Source: Dryas octopetala
Lineage: Eukaryota > Streptophyta > Magnoliopsida > Rosales > Rosaceae
NCBI GenBank assembly: GCA_963921425.1
Contig: OY992837.1
Coordinates: 14,791,896 to 14,855,895 of the forward strand
Direction of reading: 5' to 3'
DNA length: 64,000 nt
A program made the translations under genes and the position numbers. The notes beneath the pieces were generated by a model. It had not been told where the DNA came from and did no database searches. It saw only the letters and a program-made list of their open reading frames with translations. Below are positions 45,396 through 61,640 of this stretch, one piece after another (the stretch's first letter is position 1; the number at the start of each line of letters is the position of its first letter).

Positions 45396-45689
45396 AAAAA
45401 AACAAAGTAATTGAATCAAACAGTTCAATTACCTCATGTACATGTGGATGATATTTCTTATATCTCCATGAAGAAAGTAATATCCTCTCTTAAGATATAT
45501 AATTTTCAAACAGCTTTAAATGCATCTTCCTCTATATCAGTTGTGATAGTTTTTCACTTGTGACCATCGCTTCCCTCACAAAACGATACACCAACTTGCA
45601 TTTCTTTGTCACTTTCTTTCAGGTTCATCATTCTTGAATGGTTTATTATTTGGTTTGCTCTCTGAAAATATTTTGAATTCTCACATCGA

Positions 45690-45863
45690 GTACCCCCTAA
45701 TTAATGTTTGTTTTGTTTTAAGTTACCCCCTGAAGTTATACTTTGTGTCTCACTTAACCGATTCTGTCAAGTCAGTCAATTCCATTCATTAGAAGTGCTA
45801 ATGTGGCATCTACATGTGCATAAAAATTAATTAAATATTATTTTAAAATATTAATATTTTTAA
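45690..45863. mobile_element. Half of another MULE-like TIR
   Basis: 'gtaccccctaattaatgtttg...agttaccccctgaagttatac...gtcaagtcagtcaattccattca' has the pattern of a TIR of this superfamily, but no inverted partner was found to the right of 46879. It is probably a truncated older element into which the 45864 element inserted. Confidence 0.4.
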
Positions 45864-46870
45864 GACTTATTCGCGCCAATGTCTCCTGAAAGTAACTTCG
45901 ATTTTCAATTTGCCCCCTGAAACTTCATTTCTCCCACTTTGCCCCCCGAACTTTACAATTTCAATATTCTGTCAACTTCGTTAGTCCAACCATTAGAAAT
46001 GTTGATATAACACCTACGTGTCCCATATCCGGGACTAACAACTCGCTATGTGGACAAAAAATTATTATAAAACTATAATATATAAAAAAAAAATTAAAAA
46101 AATTAAAATTTGAATTAAGTAAAGAAAACAATAAAAAAAAAACAGCCCTAGCATTCCCTCTCCTACCTTAACCTCGACCCAACCCACCCCACCACCCTCC
46201 CCACCTTTCCTCACTGTCGGCAGCTCCTCCCCACCTTCCTCACCTTTCCTTCTCTCTATCTTGCTCTCATTCTCTCTCCCTCTCCCCTTTCTCTCTTTCT
46301 CTTAGATCTGGGTTTTGAGGCAAACCGAGCCGCCAGCCATCCACCAACGACTTCCGTAATCGACAACTTACCCGAAGGTCAGCAACTTTGGGTTTTGATG
46401 TGATCTGGATCTGGGCAGAGATGACAGAGAAAGAGAGGGAGAGAGGGGAAGATAGAGAAAGAGAAAGAGAGGGGAATAGAGCGAGAGAGAGAGGGAAATG
46501 AGAGGGAAAGAGAGATAGAGATAGAGAGGCAGAGAGAGGGAGGGTGGCTGGGTGATGTGGGGTGGGGTGGGGTGCTGCACAGGAAAAAGGAGCTGTCGGC
46601 CCACCACCGGCGACTGAGTGGGTGGGGTGAGGTTTTTCTATTTTTTTATTTCCTTTTTTTTTTAGAAAGTATTTATTTATTTTTTAATTGTAAAAGACCT
46701 AATTGCCCCTTCCACGTAAGCACTACGTAGGCGTTTTTTGACGGACTCATAGACGAAGTTGACGGAATATTGAAATTGTAAAGTTTGGAGGGCAAAGTGG
46801 GAGGCATGAAGTTTCAGGGGGCAAATTGAAAATCGAAGTTACTTTCAGAGGGCATTGGCGCGAATAAGCC
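45864..46870. mobile_element. MULE-like element with long TIRs
   Basis: Inverted ends of ~130 bp (GACTTATTCGCGCCAATG... and its complement ending GGCGCGAATAAGCC). The 9-bp duplication TATTTTTAA is at 45855-45863 and 46871-46879. The termini share GGCTTATT...GCCCCCTGAA with the elements at 21916 and 56382. The core is C/T-rich then G/A-rich ('ctctctccctctcccctttctc', 'gatagagatagagaggcagag'). No transposase. Confidence 0.85.
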
Positions 46871-46879
46871 TATTTTTAA

Positions 46880-48066
46880 AAACTAAAAATAAAATTCAAA
46901 ATTCAATAAAAAATTCCTGAAAAAGACACTCAAACCTCTCTCCACTCTCCACCATCAGCAACACACCCACCCACCTGTTTGAATATGCCCAAATGCAAAT
47001 CGTAATCGTATTGTGTATATTTCTGACATTACGAAAAAAACTTGTCTTTTATGTGTCATCTTTCATATACATAATATATCTTTATATATGTGTGTATTCA
47101 TAAAAGAGGTCCATAATTTGAAGTTGAGAGAATAATAATATCATAAAAAAATTAGAACGGTGAGATTTATCTCCTTCAATACTTAAAGTCTAAATTGTTC
47201 CTGGTCGCAAGATTGATATCTGGACAATGTCAAATCCAATAAGATGATTAACAGAACGACAAAGCTAATTTGAAAACCGTCATTCATAATCATTGTATAA
47301 AGTAAAAAATGGTCATTCGAAGCCATTTTTCTTACTATCGACATCTATTTATTTAGGTCCATTAACTTTAAGTACCAAATTGTAATGTTTTTTCATTTCA
47401 ACCACCAAAACATTTATGTCATTTTACTTTAGGTACTAAATTTCAATTTAGTTACCAACTTTAAAAAACATGGTTATATCGAGTTGTGACTGTCTAACAG
47501 TCATAACTTTTTATTGATTTGTTGTTTTTTCAATATTTGCATGGCTTAAACTTTAATGTTTAATTTTTGGGTTATAGGACTTCATCCCCTAAACCTAAAT
47601 CAAAAGTATGAAACTCTTAAAAATTTTGATTTTTTATAAATTTTAAACAGTCACAACTGTATAACAAACTGATTTGTGACCTAATCCAAAATGTTTTATT
47701 CTAGGTTAGTACCTAAACTAAAAAAAATTAGAGTCTTGCTGCTTTACTGAAAAACTATTGATATTTGGTATTTAATCCTAATTTTCTATATTTATTTGTA
47801 TCAACTTTTCCTTAATAACTAATTTTTTTTTATAAATTAATACATGTCAAATTGTTATTGCCCGGTGACTGAAAATGACTCTTAAAGACTTACTAGCATA
47901 GTTCAATAGCGGGGCTTTCTTGTAAATTCAAAGAGAAACGGTAAAACCCTTGAAAACCCTTTGAAAAACCTAAACCCTGCACAAACAAGCAAAGCCGTAA
48001 GTTCTCGATTGAAAGGTTTAGCGATTAAGGCTTACTCCTTTTGTGTATTTCTTCTCCAATTTTCTG
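46880..48066. promoter_or_regulatory. Intergenic DNA and upstream region of CPN10
   Basis: No gene. The last ~150 bp ('aaacccttgaaaaccctttgaaaaacctaaaccctg', 47940-47985) resemble a plant 5' UTR/telo-box-like promoter region (AAACCCT motifs), common in housekeeping genes. Confidence 0.4.
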
Positions 48067-50841
48067 ATGGCAAAGCGTTTGGTGCCATTGTTGAATCGTG
48101 TTCTTGTTGAGAAAATTGTCCCGCCATCCAAAACCAATTCCGGAATCCTACTCCCTGAGAAGTCTTCAAAGGTATACTTTCCATTTTGCCCACTCCTTAC
48201 TTTCTCATTTTTGTGTTTATTTCCCGATAAACTGGAGGGTATTGAGATATAATGAAAATTTGAGTGGTCTGTGGTTTCTGGGTTGTGAATTCTCTTTGGA
48301 AATGATTTGGGTCGCTGGCGTTTTACTGATTCGTTGGCTATGGCTGTGGTTTTTTAGTTTTCTTGGATTTTTATGTAGTCGAATGTTCTTAGTAATTTAT
48401 ATTTATTTTTTATTGCTTTCTTCATAGTTTTCTTGCAGTCTCATTGTTGAACCAGTAAATCCAAAAAAAAAAAAAAGTTAAGCATGACTAGGTTATATGA
48501 AAATTTTCATTCAGTATCAGATGTAATGGCCCAATTTGACTACTTTTATGGTGGCAAAACAAAGGTCTTGTTTAAAATCAAAATTAAAACATCTCTTTCT
48601 GATCTGGGTTTTCTGAATTGAATTTTTTCCCCCTGTTATTTAGAAGTTTTGAACGATAAAGAATAGATGCAAATTTACATGAATGCAGGTTTTTTTTTTT
48701 TTTTTTTTTGTCTTTAATACAACATGAATCTGGCGTTGGTCTTTTGTGAACTCAAGTGTGCCTATATTAGAAAATCCCAAAAATGATATTTTGGGAGTAT
48801 TATAAGTCTAAAACATGTTTGGAATATATCTTTTTTGCATAATTAAATCTTTTTGTGCTTTATGTTTTAGCTGAACTCTGGAAAAGTTGTTGCTGTGGGT
48901 CCTGGTCTTCACAATAAGGAGGGAAATTTTATTCCTGCAGTAGTAAAGGAAGGAGACACTGTTCTGTTACCAGAGTATGGAGGAACTGAAGTGAAGCTCG
49001 GTGATAAAGAGTACGTATATACTTCTCACAGGGCCTCATTGCTTGTATTACTAGAATGTGCCATATATTTATTTCTTGAAATCAATAAATAATGCATTGT
49101 CTACTTCTTTTTTTTTTTTTTTTTCTAAATGTTACGCATAGTCCATTGGTTAAGTTATTAATATAGGAAACATCTTTTCTGAAATCCATGACCTTCCCCA
49201 AGATGGACATCTTGGATCTTGCTCCATATGATTTGATTATAAAATTCTTGTGCTGTTTCATATCATGAATAATGGGGTAGACCATGGAAAGGCTTCATTG
49301 AGAATTCATTGAATAAGACATTTTCCTGCCATACAGTTTTGGGCTTTCTTTTGTGTGTTTGTTTGGCAGCAATGCATTAATGTGTAAGTATAGTTGTCTT
49401 GTCTTTTATTGTCTTGAATTTTGAGATAGATGCACATGCAATGTGTATGTTGTTGACTCTTAAATGTTGTTGACTTCCTCTAGTATGACATTGCCCGTTT
49501 TGTTTAAAATAAGCCACTAATCTTCTTGTTAAGTACTTAAAGGTTCAAGAACGACTCTGCCATTGATTTTATTTGTCACTCTCTTATTCTTTTTACTACT
49601 CCACAACCTAACATTCTTATGTTTACCTTCTTAATATTTTTTTCTTGTCAATCATTTGTATTCTGAGCACCCGTGGTAAGAGGTCATAAGTACAATTGTA
49701 TATTTTTTTCCTCACTAGCTTGCACTAGGGACAATAAAGATGATGATTGGTAAAATTGTATTAATATCTAGAGGATATGTAGAATTTAGTGACAATAATA
49801 GGGTAAGAAATGACTAAATAGAAAGCATGTGAAATTATGCTTGTATCTATCTATGAATAGACAGATGTGTGTATCGATACACACACATATAGATAAAGCT
49901 CTAGGTTCAAGCATGTTAGTTGAGTTTTTGACTAGTATTACAATTCACTCAATAAGGCATCTTTGTTATTTTATGGTGAATGCCCATTCTCATCTTACTG
50001 AATGTCTTCAGGGCAGTAGAGCAGAACTGAGTTTGATAATCATCATATGAGCTCAATTCTAGGCCATAGAGTGATGTCAACTTGAATTGAGAAATTTTAG
50101 GTAATTTGAGTTGAGGTCGAGCTTATGACACTCAAGCTTGTTTGGTAAGTTTCAGGCAAGTTGGAGCTTACATTAGCTAGGTTTGAGTAATCTACAAAAG
50201 TCAAGCTTGATCTTGTTTTAAAAGTTGGTTAATTAGCTTACATAAAAATGGAAATTGTTTTGAAAGTTGTTTTTGAAGGTGTTGACTTTAACAACCTAAA
50301 TGGAAGATGCACATTAAAATGGCATGTATTTCAATATATATAACCACTTTACTGTCTTTTATAACATGTTTTTTTTCCTTTCGGTTAGCCAACCAGATTT
50401 ATGGTAAGACCCCCAAAATTTATTTGTTGGGTTACATTAGCAAATGTCAAGTCTCAAGTGCTGAGTTAGATCAAGGCACCAGCTGATACGTGGTATTTAT
50501 TGGGACATGCCTTAAGGAATATTTGGTGTGCCTCAACTCAAAGTTATTGTGGCAGGTTTGAAATTCTTTCAAAGTGGGCCTGAAAATGGCCAGTTATGGT
50601 TTCTGAATTTTACAATGAACAACATCTGAGAATACATGCTCTGTTATATACGTTATAGGAACTTGTGAGTTGTGACAGTAGTCACAGTACTGAAACAATA
50701 CGTGTGCTTCTGAGACCCTTATCTATTATTTCTTGGGACTTTCTTATGGTTTGTCTGATTAGATGCTCATGAATTTCCTTTTTCCATTTTAGGTACCACC
50801 TATACCGGGATGAGGATATATTGGGAACACTGCATGACTGA
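48067..50841 (+). CDS. CPN10: 10-kDa chaperonin (mitochondrial CPN10/HSP10), three exons
   Basis: Exons are 48067-48171, 48871-49010 and 50793-50841. Joined they encode 97 residues starting MAKRLVPLLNRVLVEKIVPP, with phase 0 and phase 2 introns bounded by GT-AG. The GroES fold is clear: the mobile loop TNSGILLPEKSSK (residues 23-35), then GKVVAVGPG, GDTVLLPEYGG and the C-terminus YRDEDILGTLHD. Length and ending match plant mitochondrial CPN10. It caps HSP60 in the matrix to assist folding; import uses an uncleaved N-terminus in this family. The gene is intact. It lies tail-to-tail with the carboxypeptidase gene, 603 bp apart. Confidence 0.95.
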
Positions 50842-51444
50842 TGTACCATCTGACCTGTGACCGTGTCAAATTTGTTCATGAGTTATTCTTGTGGATTTGA
50901 GGAGTTCTGTAGCATGTATTGGATACAGCCTTTTTGCTATTATCCTTAGTTTTATATCTGTTATGTGCCTATAAATTATCTGAAAGAAACATGTAATGCT
51001 TTCATGTTATGGGAGAATAATTTCAATGCAACTACAACCACTTTGATTTGTGTTGGAGTATCACATAAACTGATTAAACATATTGAAGAAGTTTAATTTT
51101 AAAACTGTCATCTGTAGTGGAACTTGAGTTTTCTGATAACAGTACGCTTTAGATAGAAATATGTAAAAAATATGGCTATTTAGCATTCAAAAATGTTAAT
51201 CGATAACTTGTTGATAAAAAGAAAAAAGTGACATCTGAACTTATTGTTTGTAATGTAGTGATTTTCTTACAACTTGTTCAGTTGGGGGTTGAATGTTTGA
51301 AGATGAATACTGATCTGCATGAAATTTGTTTGGAATGACAAGCAGATGATCAAATTGATAACCAGAAGTGTTAGTTTCTGATTCAGTTATTGAATGTCAT
51401 GGTATGAGACCTTTTTGCTTCCCTTCCCTTATTTATGAATTTTC
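50842..51444. other. Convergent intergenic region (CPN10 / SCPL 3' flanks)
   Basis: Holds both 3' UTRs; no further gene. Confidence 0.5.
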
Positions 51445-56372
<4,928 letters not shown>

Positions 56373-56381
56373 TTACTATTA

Positions 56382-56851
56382 GGCTTATTCACACCATTGC
56401 CCCCTATAAGATACATTTTTTTTCACTTTACCCCCTGAAACTTAAATCCTCTTAGTTTGCCACCTGAATTTCAAACAGTTGTTGCAAAAGATCATATGTC
56501 GTCAACTCTGTCAATTTTTTCGTTTAAAAAGTTGATGTGGCACCTATATGGCATGGGTGTGACCCTTTTCTAGTTATGTAACATCCATATAAACACTAAA
56601 AATTATAAAAAATTGACATGGATCTTATTATTTTTGTTGTCTACATGGATCTTACATAACTAAAAAAGGGTTACACTCATGCCCTATAGGTGTCACGTCA
56701 TGCTATTTTAACGGAAAAATTGACAAAGTTGACGGCATAGGGTCTTTTGCAACAACTGTGTGAAGTTCAGGTGGCAATTTGAGAAGATTTAAGTTTCAAG
56801 GGGCAAAGTGAGAAAAAATGTATCTTATAGGGGCAATGGTGTGAATAAGCC
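56382..56851. mobile_element. MULE-like MITE, 470 bp
   Basis: It is almost entirely two ~200-bp inverted arms (GGCTTATTCACACCATTGCC... / ...GGCAATGGTGTGAATAAGCC). The 9-bp duplication TTACTATTA is at 56373-56381 and 56852-56860. Non-coding; same termini family as 21916 and 45864 but with no GC-rich core. Confidence 0.88.
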
Positions 56852-57039
56852 TTACTATTATGATTAGTTTGGGACTTTGTTTTTGTTGGCTTAGGTCCAT
56901 ATATTGACTTGTTGTCTACCTCAATTTTCTTCTTCTTCACACCACTTTATTCATCTCTTTCTTCAATATCCCTTAATCTCTAGAATGAGAATGGGAGGAA
57001 TGGAAATGATTCTCATTTCTGTGTTTAATTACTAAGGGC

Positions 57040-57855
57040 ACGTTTACTTACCCATAATCGGAATGAGCATAAATTTTAATTTGAGTGAGGATGAATCGGA
57101 GTGAGCAGAAATCGGAGTCAGACATTCTTATTAACGTGTTTACTAACTATTAGGAATCAGAATAAGAAACAACATGATTTACATACACGTGTTTACTTAT
57201 TTGCAAGAATCGAAATCAAAACCAATTTGATTACTAAAATGCCCTTATACAAAATTAAATATGTTTTATGATACTCACAATTTTTAAAATGCCTAAAAAT
57301 AAAGTTTACCACAAATATTTTGCAAAAAAATAAAAAAAATAAATTTTCATACTTTTTTTTTGTCATAATTTAGAATATTTTGGAAATATTGATGTAGTGT
57401 TAAATAGACAATAGTCCTTTTCTTACCCAAGTTTTTTAAAATATTAAATAAAATATTTGATACACAATATATCTCATCAATTGGAAAAAAAAAAATGTGA
57501 GAGAGGATGCATTTTAGACAATTTGATACACAATATATCCCATCAAATAAAACATTTGGGGTTTTATTTCGTTGAGGGCAATTTCGGATTAAAAAAAAAA
57601 GGTGAGGGTAGTTTTGGCATGAAAAAATCTATTCTCATTCCCTCTTCTCTATTCCGGACCCCCCTATGGAATTCAATTCCTCCAAGATAAGGAATTCAAT
57701 TCCTTATTTTAAGTGGGGTTCACACTCTTTCTCATTCCAATATGTGTAAGTAAATAAGGGAATCAGAATGAAAATGACTCTCAAATGTAAGTAAACACAT
57801 GAATGAGAATCACACTCATTCTTCTCATTCCAATTATGGATAAGTAAACATACCC
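57040..57855. mobile_element. Tourist-like (PIF/Harbinger) element
   Basis: Ends GGGCACGTTTACTTACCCAT and the complement of ATGGATAAGTAAACATACCC, flanked by TAA on both sides (3-bp duplication). The interior is AT-rich with a 'ggaattcaattcctt' palindrome near 57670-57700. No transposase. Confidence 0.6.
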
Positions 57856-58025
57856 TAATATTTGAGAATCATTCTCATTCACATTCCTGTGTTTACTTAA
57901 CATTTGAGAATCATTCTCATTCACATTCCTGTGTTTACTTAACATTTGAGAATCATTCTCATTCACATTCCTGTGTTTACTTAACATTTGAGAATCATTC
58001 TGATTCTCATTCATGTGTTTACTAA
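57856..58025. repeat. 42-bp tandem repeat, about four copies
   Basis: The unit CATTTGAGAATCATTCTCAT + TCACATTCCTGTGTTTACTTAA repeats head-to-tail directly after the Tourist-like element. Each unit contains the palindrome GAGAATCATTCTC and a GTGTTTACTTA motif like the element's own TIR. Confidence 0.85.
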
Positions 58026-59179
58026 CGTATGAGAGAATGAGAATGGATGTGGGGTCCACATGAAATCAGAAATCTGCTTAAAGGAATTTGATTCATTAGG
58101 GAGGTCTAGAATGGGAGAGGGGGAATCAGAATGGATATTTTATGTCAAAAATACCGTCACATATATTTTGATAATCCAAAAATACCCTATACTAAAAAAT
58201 CCAAAAACCATAAGATGAGACCATGCTAAATGTAGATGAGGTTAATATTTATTTTTTGTATAATGAGGGTCTTTTTTTTTTTTTTTTAACAAATTACTCT
58301 ATACCCCAGTTTTTTAGAGATTTTTAACTACAAATCCCGCCAATTAAAAAAATTAAATTTCAACCCAATATGTTTCTATACGCGCAGCGGAGACAAAAAA
58401 ATGCACTAGTGAAAGCTCGGCGGATGCGGATGTAGATGCAGATGCATTGCATCTACACATTTTTCGGTTGCAGATGCATTTTTTAGGTTGTAAATACATT
58501 TTGTTAGTTTATTGATGACATGTTTTAGGTTGTAGATATATGTTTTAGCTTGCAGATGCACGCAGATGCATCTGTTGAGCGCTCGACAAGTTCCACTGAG
58601 TGCTCGGTGGTGCTTTACCAAGCGTTCGGTGGGCTTGCCAAGCACTCGATGGACAGTTTAAGTTTCTACTTAATTTTTGGGTCAGCTGGGGTTTGACTTA
58701 GTTTTCTTTCTCATTTTGGACTTGTAATTATTTTTTTGTATAATGAAGACATCTACTATTAGCATTTTAATAGAGGTGTTACAAAGAAATATATCAAATT
58801 TGTATTTGTTATCTATAAAAAAACGTTTTGAGAATATAGGAAATCTATTTTTTTTCTTTTTAAACCACATCAATATTATTTCCCAAATATTATATCTTAT
58901 AGTTAAAACTTAAAAGTATAAAAATTAATTTTTAGTAAAATGAACTTTGTTCAATTAAAAAATTGGTGATTATCAATTAATTTTGTATGAGGACATTTTA
59001 GTAATCAAACTGGTTTTGATTTCAATTCTTGCCAATTAGTAAGCACGTTTATGTGAATCAGTTTTATTTTCATAGTATTTCCTAAAAGTACATTCTTCAA
59101 TTACTTTATTCACCTAACCCATAGATACATTTATCTAGCTTATTCTCCGGTATTTGCGTGGTGTTTCTCTTTTGGGGCA
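58026..59179. other. Intergenic AT-rich DNA
   Basis: Contains a poly-T tract (58270-58287) and a 'gatgcagatgcattgcatctac' palindromic stretch (58434-58460). No gene is seen. Confidence 0.45.
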
Positions 59180-60430
59180 TGTTGATACAAAAATCTATAA
59201 GAGAGATGCAACAACTTAAAAATGGATGATCTGACTGATTGGAAGCCTTGTTGGACGATGAGTTGGATGTTAATTTGAGATGATCAAGATTTTGTTGAGC
59301 TTTTGCATGGTTGAGACTAAGGATATCTTCATGCATGAACACAAAATCAAAGGAGAAGGACCGGTGTGGTACCAGCCAAATATGCTCCGATGATGAAATC
59401 AGTGAAGTGTATTTGAAGGTGTTTGAGTAAGAACAAGGAAGAACAAGTGATGAACTTGGGAAAATATGGAAAAACAATGCAAGATCTTCTAGGATACTCT
59501 CAGCTGGTTGTATGTATTTGTGTGGTCTTTTGTGAGTAAATTGTGAACCTTTTTCTTTGTGCATATAAGTGGGTTTACATAGACAAAAGAAGTGGTGAAG
59601 GTTAAGTTACCTGTATGAGGATGAATGGCTGAGGTAAGATTACACATTCGGTCATGACCAGTTGCATGCACAGCTACCCATCTCCTTTACATTTAATGCA
59701 GCATTGAATGCGAGTATGGAAGATCAAGTGGTATGCCCTAATAGTCATGACTGTGAGCTGGGGATGTCTCGTCTGTCAGAGGGTTACGTCAGGGATACTC
59801 AAGTATGGCGGTTCGTCCCAAACTCCAATCTTCTAGAATGACGGTAGTATCTGAGCCGATCTGATCACATATATTTTGCACACGTAGGTATGAAACATAT
59901 CCATGTTCGGATCGGGCATGGATGAACTGGTTCAGACGGGTCTGACGTATAGTGTAACGACCGTCACTCGATGGCAATCTGTTAGTCACTGGATCTTTCT
60001 GAGAAGATGATCACCAGGTGCCGAACCGAACCGAACTGGGATATCCAAGAAAAGATGAACACTCAATTTTTTAGAAAATCCTAAGATTGGCTAGGATCGG
60101 GTTTGAGGGATCCGTTGAGATGAGCCGATCCGAACCGAAAATGAATGTGTTGCTGAGCTGGTATGGTGACATAGAGACTTAAGTCTAACCCATTTGACCA
60201 TTGAAAAGTCAAATTTTGAAATTGGATCTGACCAGCCACGTGTCGATCCATGATTGGTTGTTAAGTTCATGTGGATTTATCCACAAACAGAAGTCCTTCA
60301 ACTTCCCATCAAAGCAAACTATGATGGATTAGAAGTTAAGAAAATGGTCTGTGGAAAATGACATTCGATTTGATCCGAGCCGAACTGATCTCCACGTGCC
60401 GATCCTGACGAGTTCGACTCCCCAATAATC
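59180..60430 (-). repeat. 3' LTR region of second gypsy element
   Basis: TGTTGATACAAAAATCTATA... matches the copy at 63275 at a fixed offset of 4095 bp up to the window end, so at least 59180-59905 is LTR. The right limit is unknown because the other LTR runs off the window; ATTGGGGAGT on the minus strand at about 60412 may be the polypurine tract. The two LTRs differ at many positions, so this insertion is older than the one at 4061. Transcription runs on the minus strand. Confidence 0.75.
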
Positions 60431-60622
60431 CGAACAGGTGGTCACACATGATTGGCCAAGGTGTACGTCTTGGGAAGATGCGAAGGGATAACGGTCATGA
60501 TTGTGTCTGCATGGGGGAACGTAAGGGTCATTTCATTTATGGGTGTTTTAAATATATACAGGTGGCAATATTTGGAATTTTAAGCGCCAAAAATGGGTGG
60601 CTGGGATTAATTTGGCCTGGGG

Positions 60623-61640
60623 GTATAAAAGCCTTCCCTCTTCCCTTTCTCTTTCACTTTCAATTTTCAGAAACTGAAAAAGCTTCTCAAACTCTCTCTC
60701 TGAAATCTCTCACTCTCTGTGTGATCTGTGGAGTGATCCGGTCACGATTCCGACGAAGTGCGATTGTAGGCGCGGCGGTTCTGAGTGTGTGAGGGGCGAA
60801 GAGAATGGCCGGAGAAAAACCAGTAAGTGATTCTTCCCATTTATGAGTTTTTCCATTTTTTGGGTTTTTCTGGGTGTGTTCTTGAGCGTTCTTGAAAAAG
60901 ACGCTTTTTTATTTAAAAAGCAAGATAGAGAGTCTGAAAAAGGTGTTTGTGAGAATGTCAACGACCGACTCAGGTGGTCGGCTCGGCTCGGGAGAGGCAT
61001 TCAAAGATGACAGTGAGGCCGAGCTTAGCCGAAGTCCACCGAGATGAATTGTCTGGGAACTGGATGAGATCGACTCGGACTTGGAGTGTAATCCAGGCGA
61101 GGAACGCCGACCTCGGGGGTATGAAGAAAATCCCCAAGTAGACATGGGTTCGGATCGGGAGCAAGAGGGAGTTGTTCATGAATCCGAACATGTAAGAGGT
61201 GAGGAGGAAGGGGAAGAAGAAAATATTGATGCCGAGCCGAGCTCGAGTGTCCCTATGAGACTCACTTCCTGGTCAGAGGAAAAAGATAGGGGTCACGATG
61301 CCTCGAGTTCAGCTCGGCATATGAGAGGGTGCTCGATTGACCCAGATTTTTATGAGGATTGGCGTGGAAAGCCGACTAGATCCCTAATGAAATGACTGAA
61401 TTTCATCTCAGGGATCTGACAAGACTGAGAAATTCCTGACTCGATTTGACAAGACTGCTGAACAGGGGAGAGAAGCCGAGCCGACCCCCCAAGGGATGGC
61501 ACCCCCAGAGATGTTTGAGAATGAGGTTTGGCTCCCTCTACATCCCTTCTTGCAGGATTGGCCGGCTATGATAGGCGTGATTCCGCACCAGCTCAATCTG
61601 AACGTGTATAGAATCATCCTGTCCATTCACATCTTGTGGC
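60623..61640 (+). pseudogene. Antisense ORF of gypsy element (gypsy-type transposon domain), broken
   Basis: A TATA box (GTATAAAAG, 60623) and a pyrimidine-rich leader precede ATG 60805 (MAGEKP) and a splice donor CAGTAAGTG. Downstream, plus-strand coding sequence is acidic (61081-61395, RREEG/EENIDAEPSSS-like). It is followed by EVWLPLHPFLQDWPAMIGVI, HQLNLNVYRI and LSIHILWHKV, the pattern of the plant 'putative gypsy type transposon' domain (PF04195). It lies opposite to gag, between gag and the 3' LTR, where Tat-lineage elements carry antisense ORFs. Several stops and a truncation at about 61640 show it is dead. Confidence 0.6.

Noticed and set aside
57856-58025. Possible CRISPR-like array
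   Set aside because: Units are directly abutting with no variable spacers and this is a plant nuclear genome; it is a simple tandem repeat.
57781-58059. Minus-strand frame with a repeated MLSKHRNVNENDSQ peptide
   Set aside because: Translation of the 42-bp tandem DNA repeat, not a repeat protein; no start context or flanking coding sequence.
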